Positions 8,775 through 18,496 of a stretch of DNA of 64,000 nt are shown here, in pieces; within the stretch, counting starts at the first letter, position 1; each line of letters opens with the position of its first letter. The translations under genes were made by a program, and so were the position numbers. Source of the DNA: Guptibacillus hwajinpoensis (GTDB lineage Bacteria; Bacillota; Bacilli; Bacillales; Guptibacillaceae); the NCBI RefSeq assembly GCF_001039475.1, contig NZ_LELK01000004.1, forward strand, positions 1,145,676 to 1,209,675, written 5' to 3'. Under the pieces are notes generated by a model that saw only the letters and a list, made by a program, of their open reading frames with translations, was not told the DNA's origin and ran no database searches.

Positions 8775-8804
8775 AAAGCCGGTGCAGGTGCACTGGCTTT
8801 ATTT
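8775..8804. terminator. Bidirectional terminator between convergent genes
   Basis: AAAGCCGGTGCA, loop G, GTGCACTGGCTTT with T-rich flanks on both strands; it overlaps the end of mnmM. Confidence 0.75.
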
Positions 8805-9371
8805 CTTACTGATAGCAAGAATATAAGGTGGCTCATTGATTTGGTTAATAAACTGATATTTAAGAACCTGAAAGTCAGATTGCGAAAGATCTGATGCAAA
8901 GTCGGTAACCATTTCACTCTCGATTTTTCCTTCAGGATGTCCCGGATAAACGACCAGGATGAGTAAACCACCTGATCGAAGAAGAGTTAGCATGTCTGTT
9001 ACTGCTTGTAATGTTTCTTCTGGTTTCGTCACAATGGACTTGTCTCCACCTGGTAGGTATCCAAGGTTAAAGATAGCGGCTGAAACCCTTCCGATATCCT
9101 CAGGGTCCATTACGTCTTTTACTGTCGCATGACTTGCGTGGGTTAGTATAACTTGTGCCGTTTGTTCAGCATCCAAAAGCCGTTGATAGGTTGACTCTAA
9201 AGCATCCTTTTGGATATCAAATCCGTATACTTTGCCCGTTTTGCCAACAGATTTAGCAAGAAAAAGCGTATCATGGCCGTTGCCACAAGTGCCGTCAATG
9301 GTGACGTCGCCTTCAGTGAGAACGTCATTTAGAAGTGTTCTTGTAAAAGGTAATATTCGCTCTAGCGTCAT
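8799..9371 (-). CDS. mnmM: tRNA 5-aminomethyl-2-thiouridine methyltransferase MnmM (YtqB)
   Basis: 190-residue class I methyltransferase. The SAM-binding motif is DGTCGNGHDTLFLA near residue 27, with the acidic end of strand 2 at GFDIQKDA and the NLGYLPGGDK motif IV. By family knowledge MnmM methylates nm5s2U34 to mnm5s2U34 in tRNAs for split codon boxes. Its ATG overlaps the stop codon of mnmL by four bases (ATGA), so the two are co-translated. This matches the ytqA-ytqB operon of B. subtilis. Confidence 0.9.
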   Translation of the reverse strand: MTLERILPFTRTLLNDVLTEGDVTIDGTCGNGHDTLFLAKSVGKTGKVYGFDIQKDALESTYQRLLDAEQTAQVILTHASHATVKDVMDPEDIGRVSAAIFNLGYLPGGDKSIVTKPEETLQAVTDMLTLLRSGGLLILVVYPGHPEGKIESEMVTDFASDLSQSDFQVLKYQFINQINEPPYILAISKK

Positions 9372-10342
9372 GTTGTATGAATCCTTTCTGATGAATAAAA
9401 TTTACCTTGCCAGCTGTTTCGTTTGATCAGCTCGGTCTGGATTGCATTTAAGACACTGAATTTGTTCATACTCCACATAGGTCCGATGAGTAAGTCAGCT
9501 GGACCATCTCCTGTCAATCGATGAATAACCATATTTGGTGGAAGAATTTCTAGTTGGTCAACTACCAGATTTACATAAGTATCTTGATCAAGAAATTCGA
9601 GTCTGCCTTTTTCATATTGCTTCACCATCGCAGTCTTTTTGAGTAGATGAAGAAGATGGATCTTAATCCCCTGTACGTCTAACTTAGCTACTGCTAGTGC
9701 TGTTTCCATCATCATTTGAGGTGTTTCCTCCGGCAGTCCATTAATGATGTGTGAGACAACAGTTATGTTATGCTTACGAAGTTTTTCAACACCTTCAACA
9801 TAACAAGTAAAGTCATGTGCGCGATTGATTAATTCGCCTGTTTGATCATGAACCGTTTGTAGACCTAGTTCGACGATAAGATATGTTCGTTCGTTTAATT
9901 CGGCAAGGTAATCGATAACATCGTCAGGTAAGCAATCGGGTCTTGTAGCAATTGAAAGTCCAACAACATCATCCTGTTTTAATATGATTTCGAACTTATT
10001 CCGCAACTCTTCAACAGGAGCATATGTATTTGTGTATGCTTGAAAGTACCCAAGGTATTTTGCGCCTTTCCATTTACGCCCGCTTGTCCTGTTTTTGATT
10101 GTCTGAAATTGTGTAGCAAGATCTTCTCGTCGATCTCCCGCAAAATCACCTGAGCCACTGACACTGCAAAAAGTACAGCCACCATGTGCAACCTTACCAT
10201 CTCGGTTAGGACAATCAAATCCTCCATCTAACGGAACTTTCATAACGCGATGTCCAAATTTATGTTGAAGAAAGGTATTAAGTGTATAGTATCGTTTTTC
10301 TGAACCAAAATAAGTTGGTATATCTAGTTGATGTGGATCCAT
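9368..10342 (-). CDS. mnmL: Radical SAM protein MnmL (YtqA)
   Basis: 324 residues, TIGR01212/YtqA subgroup of radical SAM enzymes. The Cys cluster is in CPNRDGKVAHGGCTFC near residue 43, and the HIINGLPEET segment is typical. The YtqA group has been genetically linked to converting cmnm5(s2)U toward (m)nm5(s2)U in Gram-positives that lack MnmC. The ATG at 10342 is preceded by GAGGAG. It is first in the mnmL-mnmM pair and overlaps mnmM by 4 bp. Confidence 0.9.
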   Translation of the reverse strand: MDPHQLDIPTYFGSEKRYYTLNTFLQHKFGHRVMKVPLDGGFDCPNRDGKVAHGGCTFCSVSGSGDFAGDRREDLATQFQTIKNRTSGRKWKGAKYLGYFQAYTNTYAPVEELRNKFEIILKQDDVVGLSIATRPDCLPDDVIDYLAELNERTYLIVELGLQTVHDQTGELINRAHDFTCYVEGVEKLRKHNITVVSHIINGLPEETPQMMMETALAVAKLDVQGIKIHLLHLLKKTAMVKQYEKGRLEFLDQDTYVNLVVDQLEILPPNMVIHRLTGDGPADLLIGPMWSMNKFSVLNAIQTELIKRNSWQGKFYSSERIHTT

Positions 10343-10486
10343 TATGACTCCTCTCGTGGGCTATAAACCCTAAATGACTAATTTCACTTTACCACTTCCA
10401 AGGTTAATCCTCCAATAGCCTATTCTTTAGTTTAGGAATAAATGGTTCGTGGTACATGCAAGTATCATGTAGAAAGAGGTGATCAT

Positions 10487-10699
10487 ATGGAACGTAATGA
10501 AAAGCGCCATAAAAAAGGAGAAACAAATAATCCAGAGCAACTTCCAGATGAAGAAAGGAATCAGCTCGATCGTGATGATGCAGAAATGAATGTTGATGCT
10601 ATTCCACTGGAAGATTTAAAGGAAGAAGAGAAAGAAGAAAAAGACAAACCTCATTCCAAAGATGATTCAGCTAGTCAAAAGAAATATAGAGAAGGATAA
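10487..10699 (+). CDS. Small highly charged hydrophilic protein, unknown
   Basis: 70 residues from the ATG at 10487, with AGAGGTG seven bases upstream; an ATG 15 codons earlier lacks a ribosome site. About half the residues are Glu, Asp, Lys or Arg, with no hydrophobic core, so it is probably disordered. I recognise no family. It has its own terminator at 10700-10725, which supports a real short gene. Confidence 0.6.
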   Translation: MERNEKRHKKGETNNPEQLPDEERNQLDRDDAEMNVDAIPLEDLKEEEKEEKDKPHSKDDSASQKKYREG

Positions 10700-10725
10700 C
10701 GCACCGATCTTGGTGCGTTTTTTTT
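10700..10725 (+). terminator. Terminator of the small charged-protein gene
   Basis: CGCACC, GATCTT loop, GGTGCG and eight T. Confidence 0.85.
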
Positions 10726-10882
10726 GTTGGAACCATCGCAAGGTCATAAATAGTTATGGTGTCGTATTGATTGCATCGCTTTTCACCCTTTTTTATGATA
10801 AGGATTACGAGAAAATCCAACAGTTGAGGAAACACTGCCACATGTATAAAAAACGAAAACATCGTCTATTCTGATAATGTTC

Positions 10883-10911
10883 TTGACAATCTTCACAAGT
10901 CTTCATACAAT
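10883..10911 (+). promoter_or_regulatory. Sigma-A promoter of leuS
   Basis: TTGACA (10883-10888), 17-bp spacer, TACAAT (10906-10911). Confidence 0.85.
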
Positions 10912-10919
10912 GAAAATTA

Positions 10920-11197
10920 TATACGTAATTTATCGAAACCAAAGATTATGATAAGGAATAGTAATAAAGATTCTATTACTAGAGAGTTAACGGTTGGTGG
11001 AAGTTAACATAGAACTTTTATGAACTCGCCTTTGAATCGGAACCTGAATGGAGTAAGGTTACCCGTATGCCTGCGTTAAAGGTTTGAAGTGAGTGCTGAT
11101 TCTAGCACTAAGCCGGGTGGTACCGCGGGTGATTATGAATTTTAGATTCAGAACCTCTCGTCCCTGTTGATAAACAACGGGGACGAGAGGTTTTTTT
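10920..11197 (+). promoter_or_regulatory. Leucine T-box leader
   Basis: The T-box sequence GGGTGGTACCGCG lies at about 11115-11127. A strong terminator follows (CCTCTCGTCCC with GGGACGAGAGG and T7, 11154-11197). The likely specifier is CTC at 11025-11027 within GAACTCGCC, a leucine codon fitting the downstream gene. Uncharged tRNA-Leu would pair with the specifier and the T-box bulge and favour antitermination. About 110 nt, including a palindromic repeat at 11207-11274, separate the terminator from leuS. Confidence 0.93.
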
Positions 11198-11206
11198 GTT
11201 TTTTTG

Positions 11207-11274
11207 GGCTATGTTAATGAACAGTGTTGATTTTCGGCTCATTCGATGAATCAATAATATGAGCTAACATAGTC
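11207..11274. repeat. Short palindromic element between T-box and leuS
   Basis: 68 bp bounded by the inverted repeats GGCTATGTTA and TAACATAGTC. The left part, GGCTATGTTAATGAACAGTG, closely resembles the reverse complement of the element at 55987-56020. It lies wholly in the leuS leader, after the terminator and before the ribosome site. Confidence 0.65.
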
Positions 11275-11306
11275 ATTTTTTTAAGGACTGGAAGGAGAGA
11301 GTAGCA

Positions 11307-13721
11307 ATGGCATTTGATCACAAAACAATTGAGAAGAAGTGGCAGCACTACTGGGAAACAAAGAAAACATTTAAAACAGATCATGACGCAAGTGGAGAGA
11401 AAGTATATATTCTCGACATGTTCCCCTATCCATCTGGAGCGGGTCTTCATGTAGGACATCCTGAAGGCTATACTGCGACTGATATACTGTCCCGTATGAA
11501 GCGAATGCAGGGCTATAATGTGCTCCATCCAATCGGCTGGGATGCATTTGGGCTTCCCGCAGAACAATATGCGCTAGATACTGGAAACAACCCGAGAGAT
11601 TTCACACAAACAAACATTGATACATTCCGTCGACAAATTAAAGAACTAGGTTTCTCATACGACTGGGATCGAGAAGTTAACACAACTGATCCGAGCTACT
11701 ATAAGTGGACGCAGTGGATTTTCACAAAGCTATATGAAAAAGGACTTGCTTATGTAGACGAAGTTGCTGTGAACTGGTGTCCGGCTCTTGGGACGGTGCT
11801 TGCCAACGAAGAAGTCATTGATGGTTTAAGTGAACGTGGTGGCCATCCTGTCGTACGCAAACCAATGAAACAATGGGTTCTTAAAATTACAGAATATGCA
11901 GATCGTTTACTGGAAGACCTTGAAGAGCTTGATTGGTCAGAAAGTATTAAAGAAATGCAGCGTAACTGGATCGGTAAATCTGAAGGAGCAGAAGTGACAT
12001 TCAAAATTGATGGTCATGATGAATCCATCGACGTATTCACAACGCGCCCAGATACATTATTTGGTGCTACCTATATGGTACTTGCACCAGAACATCCTCT
12101 TGTGCAGCAGATTGCAACTGAAGAGCAACTAGCTAAAGTAGATAGCTACCGTTCAAAAGTGCAAACTAAGAGTGATCTTGAGCGCACCGAATTGTCGAAA
12201 GAAAAGACTGGTGAGTTTACAGGAGCTTATGCGATTAACCCAATTAATAATGAGAAGCTTCCGATTTGGGTGGCGGATTATGTGTTAATGACATATGGAA
12301 CAGGTGCCATTATGGCTGTTCCTGCACATGATGAGCGTGATTATGAATTTGCGACAACGTTTGACTTGCCAATTATTGAAGTTGTAGCAGGTGGAGATGT
12401 ATTGAATGAAGCTTATACAGAAGATGGAAAGCATGTTAATTCTGATTTCTTAAACGATCTAGAGAAAGAAGAAGCCATTACGAAGAGTATCGAATGGCTA
12501 GAGGAAAAGGGTAAAGGTAAGAAAAAAACGACGTACCGTCTACGAGACTGGTTATTTAGTCGTCAACGTTACTGGGGCGAGCCTATTCCAATCATCCACT
12601 GGGAAGATGGCACAATGAGTGCAGTACCGGAAGAACAGCTTCCAGTTGTACTTCCTGAAACAACTGAGATTAAACCTTCAGGTACTGGTGAATCACCACT
12701 TGCTAACATAGAGGACTGGTTGAACGTTGTTGATCCAGAGACAGGTAAAAAAGGTCGTCGTGAAACAAATACTATGCCGCAATGGGCTGGTAGCTGCTGG
12801 TATTACCTTCGCTACATTGATCCTGATAACGATGAAATGTTAGCTGATCCGAAGAAATTGGATGAATGGCTACCAGTAGATATGTATATTGGTGGAGCTG
12901 AGCATGCTGTTCTTCACTTGCTATATGCCCGTTTCTGGCATAAAGTTCTTTATGATATTGGCGTTGTACCTACGAAAGAGCCTTTCCAGCGTCTTCGTAA
13001 TCAGGGGATGATTCTTGGAGAAAACAATGAGAAAATGAGTAAATCCAAAGGTAATGTTGTAAACCCTGATGAGATAGTAGAAAGTCACGGAGCTGACACG
13101 CTTCGTCTTTATGAAATGTTTATGGGGCCTTTCGAAGGGTCAATCGCATGGTCTAACAATGGACTTGATGGTGCTCGTCGATTCCTTGACCGTGTATGGC
13201 GATTGTTTGGTGAAGGTGATATTAGTAAGTCATCACTCTCTGAAACGGATTCAAGTGAAGAAATGGAACGTGTTTACCACGAAACTGTGAAGAAAGTTAC
13301 TGAAGATATGGAAGGTTTACGTTTCAATACGGCCGTTTCTCAAATGATGGTCTTCGTTAATGAAGCGTATAAGCAGGAAACCGTATCAGTCAGCTTAATG
13401 GAAGGCTTTGTTAAGCTACTTTCACCGATTGCTCCACACCTTGCTGAAGAGCTTTGGAGTGCACTAGGGCACGAAGAAACGTTAGCTTATGCAAATTGGC
13501 CAATGTTTGATGAAAGCAAGTTAGTCGAGGATGAAGTTGAAATTGTTGTCCAAATTAACGGCAAGCTTCGCGCAAAAATTTCTATTCCAGCTGAAGCATC
13601 TCGTGACGAAATGCAGGAAATTGCACTAGAGCATGAGAAAATTAAAGGCCAACTTGACGGCAAGACGCTTCGTAAAGTGATTGCTGTTCCAGGAAAACTT
13701 GTTAATATAGTTGCCAATTAA
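11307..13721 (+). CDS. leuS: Leucyl-tRNA synthetase
   Basis: Charges tRNA-Leu; class I synthetase of 804 residues, the usual bacterial length. The signature HVGH ([14 protein letters not shown]) is near residue 47 and KMSKSKGN near residue 577. The CP1 editing domain carries [20 protein letters not shown] and [19 protein letters not shown], both intact, so hydrolytic proofreading is expected. The start ATG follows GGAAGGAG. It is controlled by the leucine T-box upstream and ends at a strong terminator. Confidence 0.99.
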   Translation: MAFDHKTIEKKWQHYWETKKTFKTDHDASGEKVYILDMFPYPSGAGLHVGHPEGYTATDILSRMKRMQGYNVLHPIGWDAFGLPAEQYALDTGNNPRDFTQTNIDTFRRQIKELGFSYDWDREVNTTDPSYYKWTQWIFTKLYEKGLAYVDEVAVNWCPALGTVLANEEVIDGLSERGGHPVVRKPMKQWVLKITEYADRLLEDLEELDWSESIKEMQRNWIGKSEGAEVTFKIDGHDESIDVFTTRPDTLFGATYMVLAPEHPLVQQIATEEQLAKVDSYRSKVQTKSDLERTELSKEKTGEFTGAYAINPINNEKLPIWVADYVLMTYGTGAIMAVPAHDERDYEFATTFDLPIIEVVAGGDVLNEAYTEDGKHVNSDFLNDLEKEEAITKSIEWLEEKGKGKKKTTYRLRDWLFSRQRYWGEPIPIIHWEDGTMSAVPEEQLPVVLPETTEIKPSGTGESPLANIEDWLNVVDPETGKKGRRETNTMPQWAGSCWYYLRYIDPDNDEMLADPKKLDEWLPVDMYIGGAEHAVLHLLYARFWHKVLYDIGVVPTKEPFQRLRNQGMILGENNEKMSKSKGNVVNPDEIVESHGADTLRLYEMFMGPFEGSIAWSNNGLDGARRFLDRVWRLFGEGDISKSSLSETDSSEEMERVYHETVKKVTEDMEGLRFNTAVSQMMVFVNEAYKQETVSVSLMEGFVKLLSPIAPHLAEELWSALGHEETLAYANWPMFDESKLVEDEVEIVVQINGKLRAKISIPAEASRDEMQEIALEHEKIKGQLDGKTLRKVIAVPGKLVNIVAN

Positions 13722-13725
13722 CCCG

Positions 13726-13762
13726 AAACCCCTCTTCTTTTTTAGCAGAAGAGGGGTTTTAA
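13726..13762 (+). terminator. leuS terminator
   Basis: AAACCCCTCTTCT stem pairing with AGAAGAGGGGTTTT. Confidence 0.9.
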
Positions 13763-13920
13763 AAATGGAAGGTTGAATAACCACCCGAAGTGGGAAAGAA
13801 TACTACTATACGTAAGTTAGATTTCTTGTATTGAAAGTACGAATCATGTACGATTGATTTTGTTGAAGTAAATAATAATGAAAAATCATATGATATGTAT
13901 CGAAAGGGGTATGTTTTTCT

Positions 13921-14229
13921 ATGAGTAATGAAATTAAGACAGTAACACCTGAAGAGGTTCAAGCGCTATTAAATCAAGGTAAAAATGTTTCATTAATTGA
14001 TGTACGTGAGGATGAAGAAGTGGAAGAAGGTATTATTCCTGAAGCGACTCACATTCGTCTTGGTACACTTCCGGAACGTCTTGACGAAATAAACAAAGAT
14101 GAAGAGCATATTATGATTTGTCGATCTGGTCGACGCAGTGAACGTGCTTGTGAATATCTGCAAGAAGCTGGATATGAAGTGAAGAACATGGTTGGCGGTA
14201 TGATGAAATGGGAGGGTAAGGTTAAGTAG
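13921..14229 (+). CDS. ytwF: Single-domain rhodanese (YtwF-like)
   Basis: 102 residues, one rhodanese domain, cytosolic. The CDC25/rhodanese start SLIDVREDEEVEEG and the active-site loop CRSGRRS with its catalytic Cys are intact, so sulfur-carrier or sulfurtransferase activity is plausible. AAAGGGG precedes the ATG. It is followed 26 bp later by a second, Cys-less rhodanese-like gene, probably in the same transcript. The symbol is given by resemblance to the B. subtilis YtwF family. Confidence 0.85.
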   Translation: MSNEIKTVTPEEVQALLNQGKNVSLIDVREDEEVEEGIIPEATHIRLGTLPERLDEINKDEEHIMICRSGRRSERACEYLQEAGYEVKNMVGGMMKWEGKVK

Positions 14230-14255
14230 CCCTTCCTGAAAAGGAGAGAAAACGA

Positions 14256-14600
14256 ATGGCAATAGTGGGAACGGCTGTAGCTGCTTTTGCAGCATTCATA
14301 TTAGGTTTATGGAAAGTTGTTTATCCTTATTCTTATATGAAGCCGATTAACCTTGATCGGTTTGACGATGATAAATACTGTCTGATCGATGTGAGAGATT
14401 ACATTCTTTCACATAGAATGCCGTATGAGAAAGCAAAAAATATCCCGCTTTCTTACCTGGGAAGACAAACAAGAGAAAAAGAAGTTTGTGATAAAGATAT
14501 CGTTGTACTTGCAGAAGATCGTAAGGCAGCAAGACTTGCTGTAAAGATCTTAATGAAGCAGCGCAAACAACAGATTTATTACATGACAGTTACCTCTTAA
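14256..14600 (+). CDS. Membrane-anchored, Cys-less rhodanese-like protein
   Basis: 114 residues. An N-terminal membrane helix (AVAAFAAFILGLWKVVYP) is followed by a shortened rhodanese-like fold (CLIDVRDYILSHRMPYEKA). Where an active rhodanese has its CxxGxR loop this protein reads LAEDRKAARL, with no Cys, so it is predicted to be catalytically inactive. AAAGGAGAG precedes the ATG. It probably pairs functionally with the active rhodanese upstream, but its role is unknown. Confidence 0.75.
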   Translation: MAIVGTAVAAFAAFILGLWKVVYPYSYMKPINLDRFDDDKYCLIDVRDYILSHRMPYEKAKNIPLSYLGRQTREKEVCDKDIVVLAEDRKAARLAVKILMKQRKQQIYYMTVTS

Positions 14601-14610
14601 TTGTTACGAG

Positions 14611-14646
14611 CGCCTTGTGGAATGAGTTATCCATAAAGGCGCTTTG
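14611..14646 (+). terminator. Probable terminator after the rhodanese pair
   Basis: AGCGCCTT stem pairing with AAGGCGCT around an 18-base loop; the T-tract is poor. Confidence 0.4.
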
Positions 14647-14789
14647 CTGGAGCCTTAATCCAAGTAAGTTGATAAGATTAATAAATCATAGCACTTTTTT
14701 CTTCTTTATCCAAGCATATTGACTTAAAATCATTTGTTTGTGTTCTTCATCTGATATAATGATGGAAAAGACTACACTGAGGTGTTGAA

Positions 14790-15410
14790 ATGAAGGCAGA
14801 ACTTATGCGAGCTATGATGGACTTACAGGCATTACGCCAACTGCAACCAGGTAAAACAATGGTTAGTCAGCAGTCATCAGCCTTTTCCTTTACTGACATG
14901 CTTGAAGCAGCTCTTTCGAACCAAAACTCCGAACAGCAGCAGTCGACAGTTACTGTTCCCCCTATAAATGCAACAAATGAAACAAATACATCACCAGTTG
15001 TACATACTCGTTCCGCTTCATACTCATCTTCTTCGCTTGAGATTGATGGATATATTGAAGAATTATCAGACAAGTACAACGTTGATCCAAAATTAGTTCA
15101 TTCTATTATTAAACAGGAATCCGGCTATAAATCAGATAGCGTTAGTGGAGCAGGCGCTATGGGATTAATGCAACTAATGCCTGCCACCGCATCTTATCTT
15201 GGGGTAAAAGATCCATTTGATCCAGGGCAGAATATTGAAGGTGGCGTGAAATACATTAAGCAGATGATTGAGAAATACGACGGTAACACCGAGCTTGCTC
15301 TAGCAGCATATAACGCAGGTCCTGGTAATGTTGATCGTTATGGAGGAATTCCACCTTTTAAAGAAACGCAGAATTATGTTTCAAAAGTGATGGGTAATTA
15401 TTTAGCATAA
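14790..15410 (+). CDS. Lytic transglycosylase with SLT domain (CwlQ/YjbJ-like)
   Basis: 206 residues. The N-terminal ~85 residues are Gln/Ser/Thr-rich linker without a clear signal peptide. The rest is a goose-lysozyme/Slt70-type domain with the catalytic Glu in [18 protein letters not shown], then MQLMPATA and [17 protein letters not shown], all hallmark motifs. It cleaves peptidoglycan glycan strands. The layout matches B. subtilis YjbJ (CwlQ). The export route is not obvious from the sequence. Ends at a terminator at 15419-15467. Confidence 0.88.
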   Translation: MKAELMRAMMDLQALRQLQPGKTMVSQQSSAFSFTDMLEAALSNQNSEQQQSTVTVPPINATNETNTSPVVHTRSASYSSSSLEIDGYIEELSDKYNVDPKLVHSIIKQESGYKSDSVSGAGAMGLMQLMPATASYLGVKDPFDPGQNIEGGVKYIKQMIEKYDGNTELALAAYNAGPGNVDRYGGIPPFKETQNYVSKVMGNYLA

Positions 15411-15418
15411 AGAGAAAA

Positions 15419-15467
15419 GCTGTCTCAAACGACCGCTCTCCAGCAGTCGAATGAAGACAGTTTTTTG
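15419..15467 (+). terminator. Terminator after the lytic transglycosylase gene
   Basis: CTGTCT..., with complementary GAAGACAG and TTTTTTG after it. Confidence 0.6.
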
Positions 15468-15529
15468 TTTTTTAGTTATTTTTTATGAATGGTTGGTGTT
15501 ACTAGAAGTGGTTTAATATCTACTTCAAA

Positions 15530-15705
15530 GTTGATTGGAGCGGAAGGTGCTCGACTCCTGCGGGACTAGCGGGACAGGTGAGACCCCACAGGCGTGCCCA
15601 AGCGCGCCGAGGAGGCTCACCGCCCGCCCCGCGGAAAGCGAGCATCCTGGAGCGCAAATCAACTACTACTTTTATGGGTAAGGCTACAATGTCTACTAAA
15701 TAAAT
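15530..15705 (-). repeat. MITE-like repeat, copy 1 (GC-rich core, decayed end)
   Basis: The GC-rich core at about 15539-15655 (GGAGCGGAAGGTGCTCGACT ... CCGCGGAAAGCGAGCATCCT) is the reverse complement of the core at 43229-43337. One terminal inverted repeat is recognisable as GGCTACAATGTCTACTAAA at about 15682-15700; the other end is too decayed to place. Most of the 350-bp gap between two genes is this element, which has no coding capacity. Confidence 0.75.
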
Positions 15706-15763
15706 TTCACATTAGCTGAGAGAAGATAGAGACAATTGATATACTATATATGAGGTGAATAAT

Positions 15764-17002
15764 TTGAACGAATTTAAAACGTTAGGCTTAGACTCTAAGC
15801 TTATTAAACCATTAGAAGATCAAGGAATCCAGACCCCAACAGACATACAAAAAGAAACGATTCCTGTCATGTTACAAGGGCATGATGTCATTGCGCAGGC
15901 GCAGACAGGAACTGGTAAAACGTTTGCGTTTCTACTACCAATATTGGAGAAATTAGATACTGAAGCTGAAGAAGTACAGGCATTAATCGTGACACCAACA
16001 AGAGAGTTAGCCATCCAAATTACAACTGAGCTAATGAAGCTTGTTGAAGAACGAGAGGATGTTAATGTTCTTGCAGTTTATGGAGGACAAGACGTAGAGA
16101 GACAGATCAAGCGTCTTAACAAGCAAGTCCACATTGTAGTCGGCACACCTGGACGCTTGCTTGATCATGTTAGAAGAGAAACGATTGATTTGTCTCGCAC
16201 GTCATTTCTTGTCTTAGATGAAGCGGATCAAATGTTGCATATAGGCTTCCTTAGAGAAGTTGAAGATATTATAAGTGAAACGCCTGACGATCGCCAAACA
16301 GCTCTTTTTTCTGCCACGTTATCAAGTGATATTAAAAAGCTTGCAAGGCGATTTATGAACTCTCCGCAAACTATTAAGGGGAAAGAAAAAGGAAAAACGG
16401 TTGAGGAAATTCAACAATATGTTATCGAGACAACAGATCGAAGAAAGTTTCCTTCCCTTACCGAAACCATTGATGAAGTGCGTCCATTTCTAGGAATTAT
16501 TTTCTGTCGAACAAAACGCAGGGTTAGTAAGCTTAATGGAGATTTGAAATCAAAAGGGTACTTATCAGATGAGCTACACGGAGATCTTTCACAAGCTAAG
16601 CGTGAAAGTGTTATTAAACGATTCCGCGATGCGAAAATTCAATTGCTTGTAGCAACGGATGTAGCAGCGAGAGGGCTAGATATTGAGGGCGTTACACATG
16701 TTTTCAATTATGATATCCCACAAGATACTGAAAGCTATATTCATCGGATTGGTCGGACGGGCCGCGCTGGAGAAGATGGAGCATCATACACATTTATTGC
16801 AGCAAAAGACCAGGCTTTTATTCAAATGATCGAAAAAGGGATCGGAAAGAAGCTAGCTCGTAAAACGGTTGAAGGCGCACTTCCTGCACATGAAGAGCAG
16901 GATAAGGAGAGAAGTGATCATAGAGGTCGAACCAATCGCCCTAATCGTAGGTCGGGTTCATCTAACAATCGAAGCGGTGGAAGAAATCGAAATAAGCGAT
17001 AG
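15764..17002 (+). CDS. DEAD-box ATP-dependent RNA helicase
   Basis: 412 residues. Motifs I (AQTGTGKT), Ia (PTRELA), II (DEAD in [10 protein letters not shown]), III (SAT), V ([10 protein letters not shown]) and VI ([10 protein letters not shown]) are intact. A short basic Arg/Asn/Gly/Ser tail of about 40 residues replaces a full RNA-binding domain, as in CshB/CshE-type rather than CshA. The start is TTG at 15764: GAGGTG at 15752-15757 is the ribosome site, so the in-frame GTG within it is unlikely to be used. It probably acts in mRNA turnover or ribosome assembly. Confidence 0.92.
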   Translation: MNEFKTLGLDSKLIKPLEDQGIQTPTDIQKETIPVMLQGHDVIAQAQTGTGKTFAFLLPILEKLDTEAEEVQALIVTPTRELAIQITTELMKLVEEREDVNVLAVYGGQDVERQIKRLNKQVHIVVGTPGRLLDHVRRETIDLSRTSFLVLDEADQMLHIGFLREVEDIISETPDDRQTALFSATLSSDIKKLARRFMNSPQTIKGKEKGKTVEEIQQYVIETTDRRKFPSLTETIDEVRPFLGIIFCRTKRRVSKLNGDLKSKGYLSDELHGDLSQAKRESVIKRFRDAKIQLLVATDVAARGLDIEGVTHVFNYDIPQDTESYIHRIGRTGRAGEDGASYTFIAAKDQAFIQMIEKGIGKKLARKTVEGALPAHEEQDKERSDHRGRTNRPNRRSGSSNNRSGGRNRNKR

Positions 17003-17010
17003 AAATAAAT

Positions 17011-17040
17011 GAAGGAGGGGAACAAAGTCCCCTCCTTTTT
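17011..17040. terminator. Bidirectional terminator, helicase/ytfP
   Basis: GAAGGAGGGGA, loop, TCCCCTCCTTTTT between convergent genes. Confidence 0.85.
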
Positions 17041-17041
17041 A

Positions 17042-18301
17042 TTATGCTCTTGTTGCTGCACTCTTTCCTGCTGTAAAACCTGTTACAAAAGCAGATGTAA
17101 TGTTATAACCGCCAGTGTAGCCGTGGATGTCGAGAACTTCGCCACAGAAATAGAGACCTTCTGTGAATTTAGAACCCATTTCCTTTGGATGAATTTCTTT
17201 CAAAGAGACGCCGCCTCCTGTAACAAAGGCCTTATCAATTGGAAGAGTACCGTCAATTGCAATCTGGAATTGTTTCAACAGACGGACATACTCTCGCACT
17301 TTTTCTTTTGATAAGTGAGCGTAGGTGGTGTCTGGAGAAAGTTCTGCTTTGCTCAATAAGAAAAGCATATATCGCTCTGGAACTTTACTTTTCCAGATGT
17401 TCTTAATTGCTTTTTTAGGCTCTTCTTTTGCGATCTTCATATGTTCTCGATATAATTCTTCTTCGTTTTGATCGGGTACGGAATCAATTTGAAGAGGAAT
17501 ATATTGCGCATTAAACTTCTTCATCGCTTTAACAACATACTGACTACATCTTAGGACTGCAGGTCCAGATAAGCCAATGTGAGTGAAAATCATATCCCAT
17601 CGATGCGTTTTAATCACTTTACCTTTAGGGTTAAGAACAGATAATGCGACATCTCTAAGAGATAATCCCTGAAGTTCCTTATCCTTAATAAAAGGCTCAC
17701 TGGATGTGAGAGGTACTTCAGTAGGATAAAGATCAGTAATAGTATGACCGCCTTCTTCTGCCCAAGCATATCCATCTCCAGTTGACCCAGTGTGAGGAAC
17801 TGATTTTCCTCCAACGGCAATGACAACATTCGACGACTCGATCTCTTCTTTTGATTGAAGTCTTACTCCTGTAACAGCTCCGTTACGATAAATAACTTTC
17901 TCAACAGGCGTATTTACTTTAATTGTCACATTCAGCTTGCGTACTTTCTCAAGAAGTGCATTTACAACTGATTTGGCATCATCTGTTACCGGGAACATTC
18001 TCCCGTGATCTTCCTCTTTCAGTCTAATGCCTAGATCTTCAAAGAATGTAATGATATCTTCGTTATTAAAGATGTTAAACGCACTATATAGAAACTTCCC
18101 GTTACCCGGGATGAATTTAATAAGTTCATCTAGCGGTAGGCGGTTTGTAACGTTGCATCTTCCACCTCCAGAAATAGCTAGCTTACGCCCAAGTTTATTT
18201 CCTTTGTCAACGAGCAACACAGACGCTCCGTGCTCTGCGGCTGATACTGACGCCATGAGTCCGGACGGACCCCCGCCAATCACAATGACATCGTATTTCA
18301 T
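17042..18301 (-). CDS. ytfP: HI0933-family flavoprotein YtfP
   Basis: 419 residues, an NAD(P)/FAD-dependent oxidoreductase-like protein. The FAD-binding loop is [19 protein letters not shown] at the N-terminus, and GGGRCNVTN and the C-terminal [20 protein letters not shown] are the HI0933/YtfP signatures. The substrate is not established for this family. AGAGAGGTG precedes the ATG. It is convergent with the helicase gene and adjacent to murJ (ytgP), an order shared with B. subtilis. Confidence 0.9.
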   Translation of the reverse strand: MKYDVIVIGGGPSGLMASVSAAEHGASVLLVDKGNKLGRKLAISGGGRCNVTNRLPLDELIKFIPGNGKFLYSAFNIFNNEDIITFFEDLGIRLKEEDHGRMFPVTDDAKSVVNALLEKVRKLNVTIKVNTPVEKVIYRNGAVTGVRLQSKEEIESSNVVIAVGGKSVPHTGSTGDGYAWAEEGGHTITDLYPTEVPLTSSEPFIKDKELQGLSLRDVALSVLNPKGKVIKTHRWDMIFTHIGLSGPAVLRCSQYVVKAMKKFNAQYIPLQIDSVPDQNEEELYREHMKIAKEEPKKAIKNIWKSKVPERYMLFLLSKAELSPDTTYAHLSKEKVREYVRLLKQFQIAIDGTLPIDKAFVTGGGVSLKEIHPKEMGSKFTEGLYFCGEVLDIHGYTGGYNITSAFVTGFTAGKSAATRA

Positions 18302-18496
18302 GCTTACACCTCTCTCATTTTGCTAAAGACAAACATACCATATTTAATACTACATATTAAAGTTTCGCAGAAATTTATATTTGTTGTTACTAGGCAAATA
18401 GCTTAAAATGAAGAAGTGTATTTTAAAGAACTGTTGAAAAATGTTGATAGTTGACGAATAGAGTTAGATGAATGGTTAGAAGTAGGAGATGGAGAA

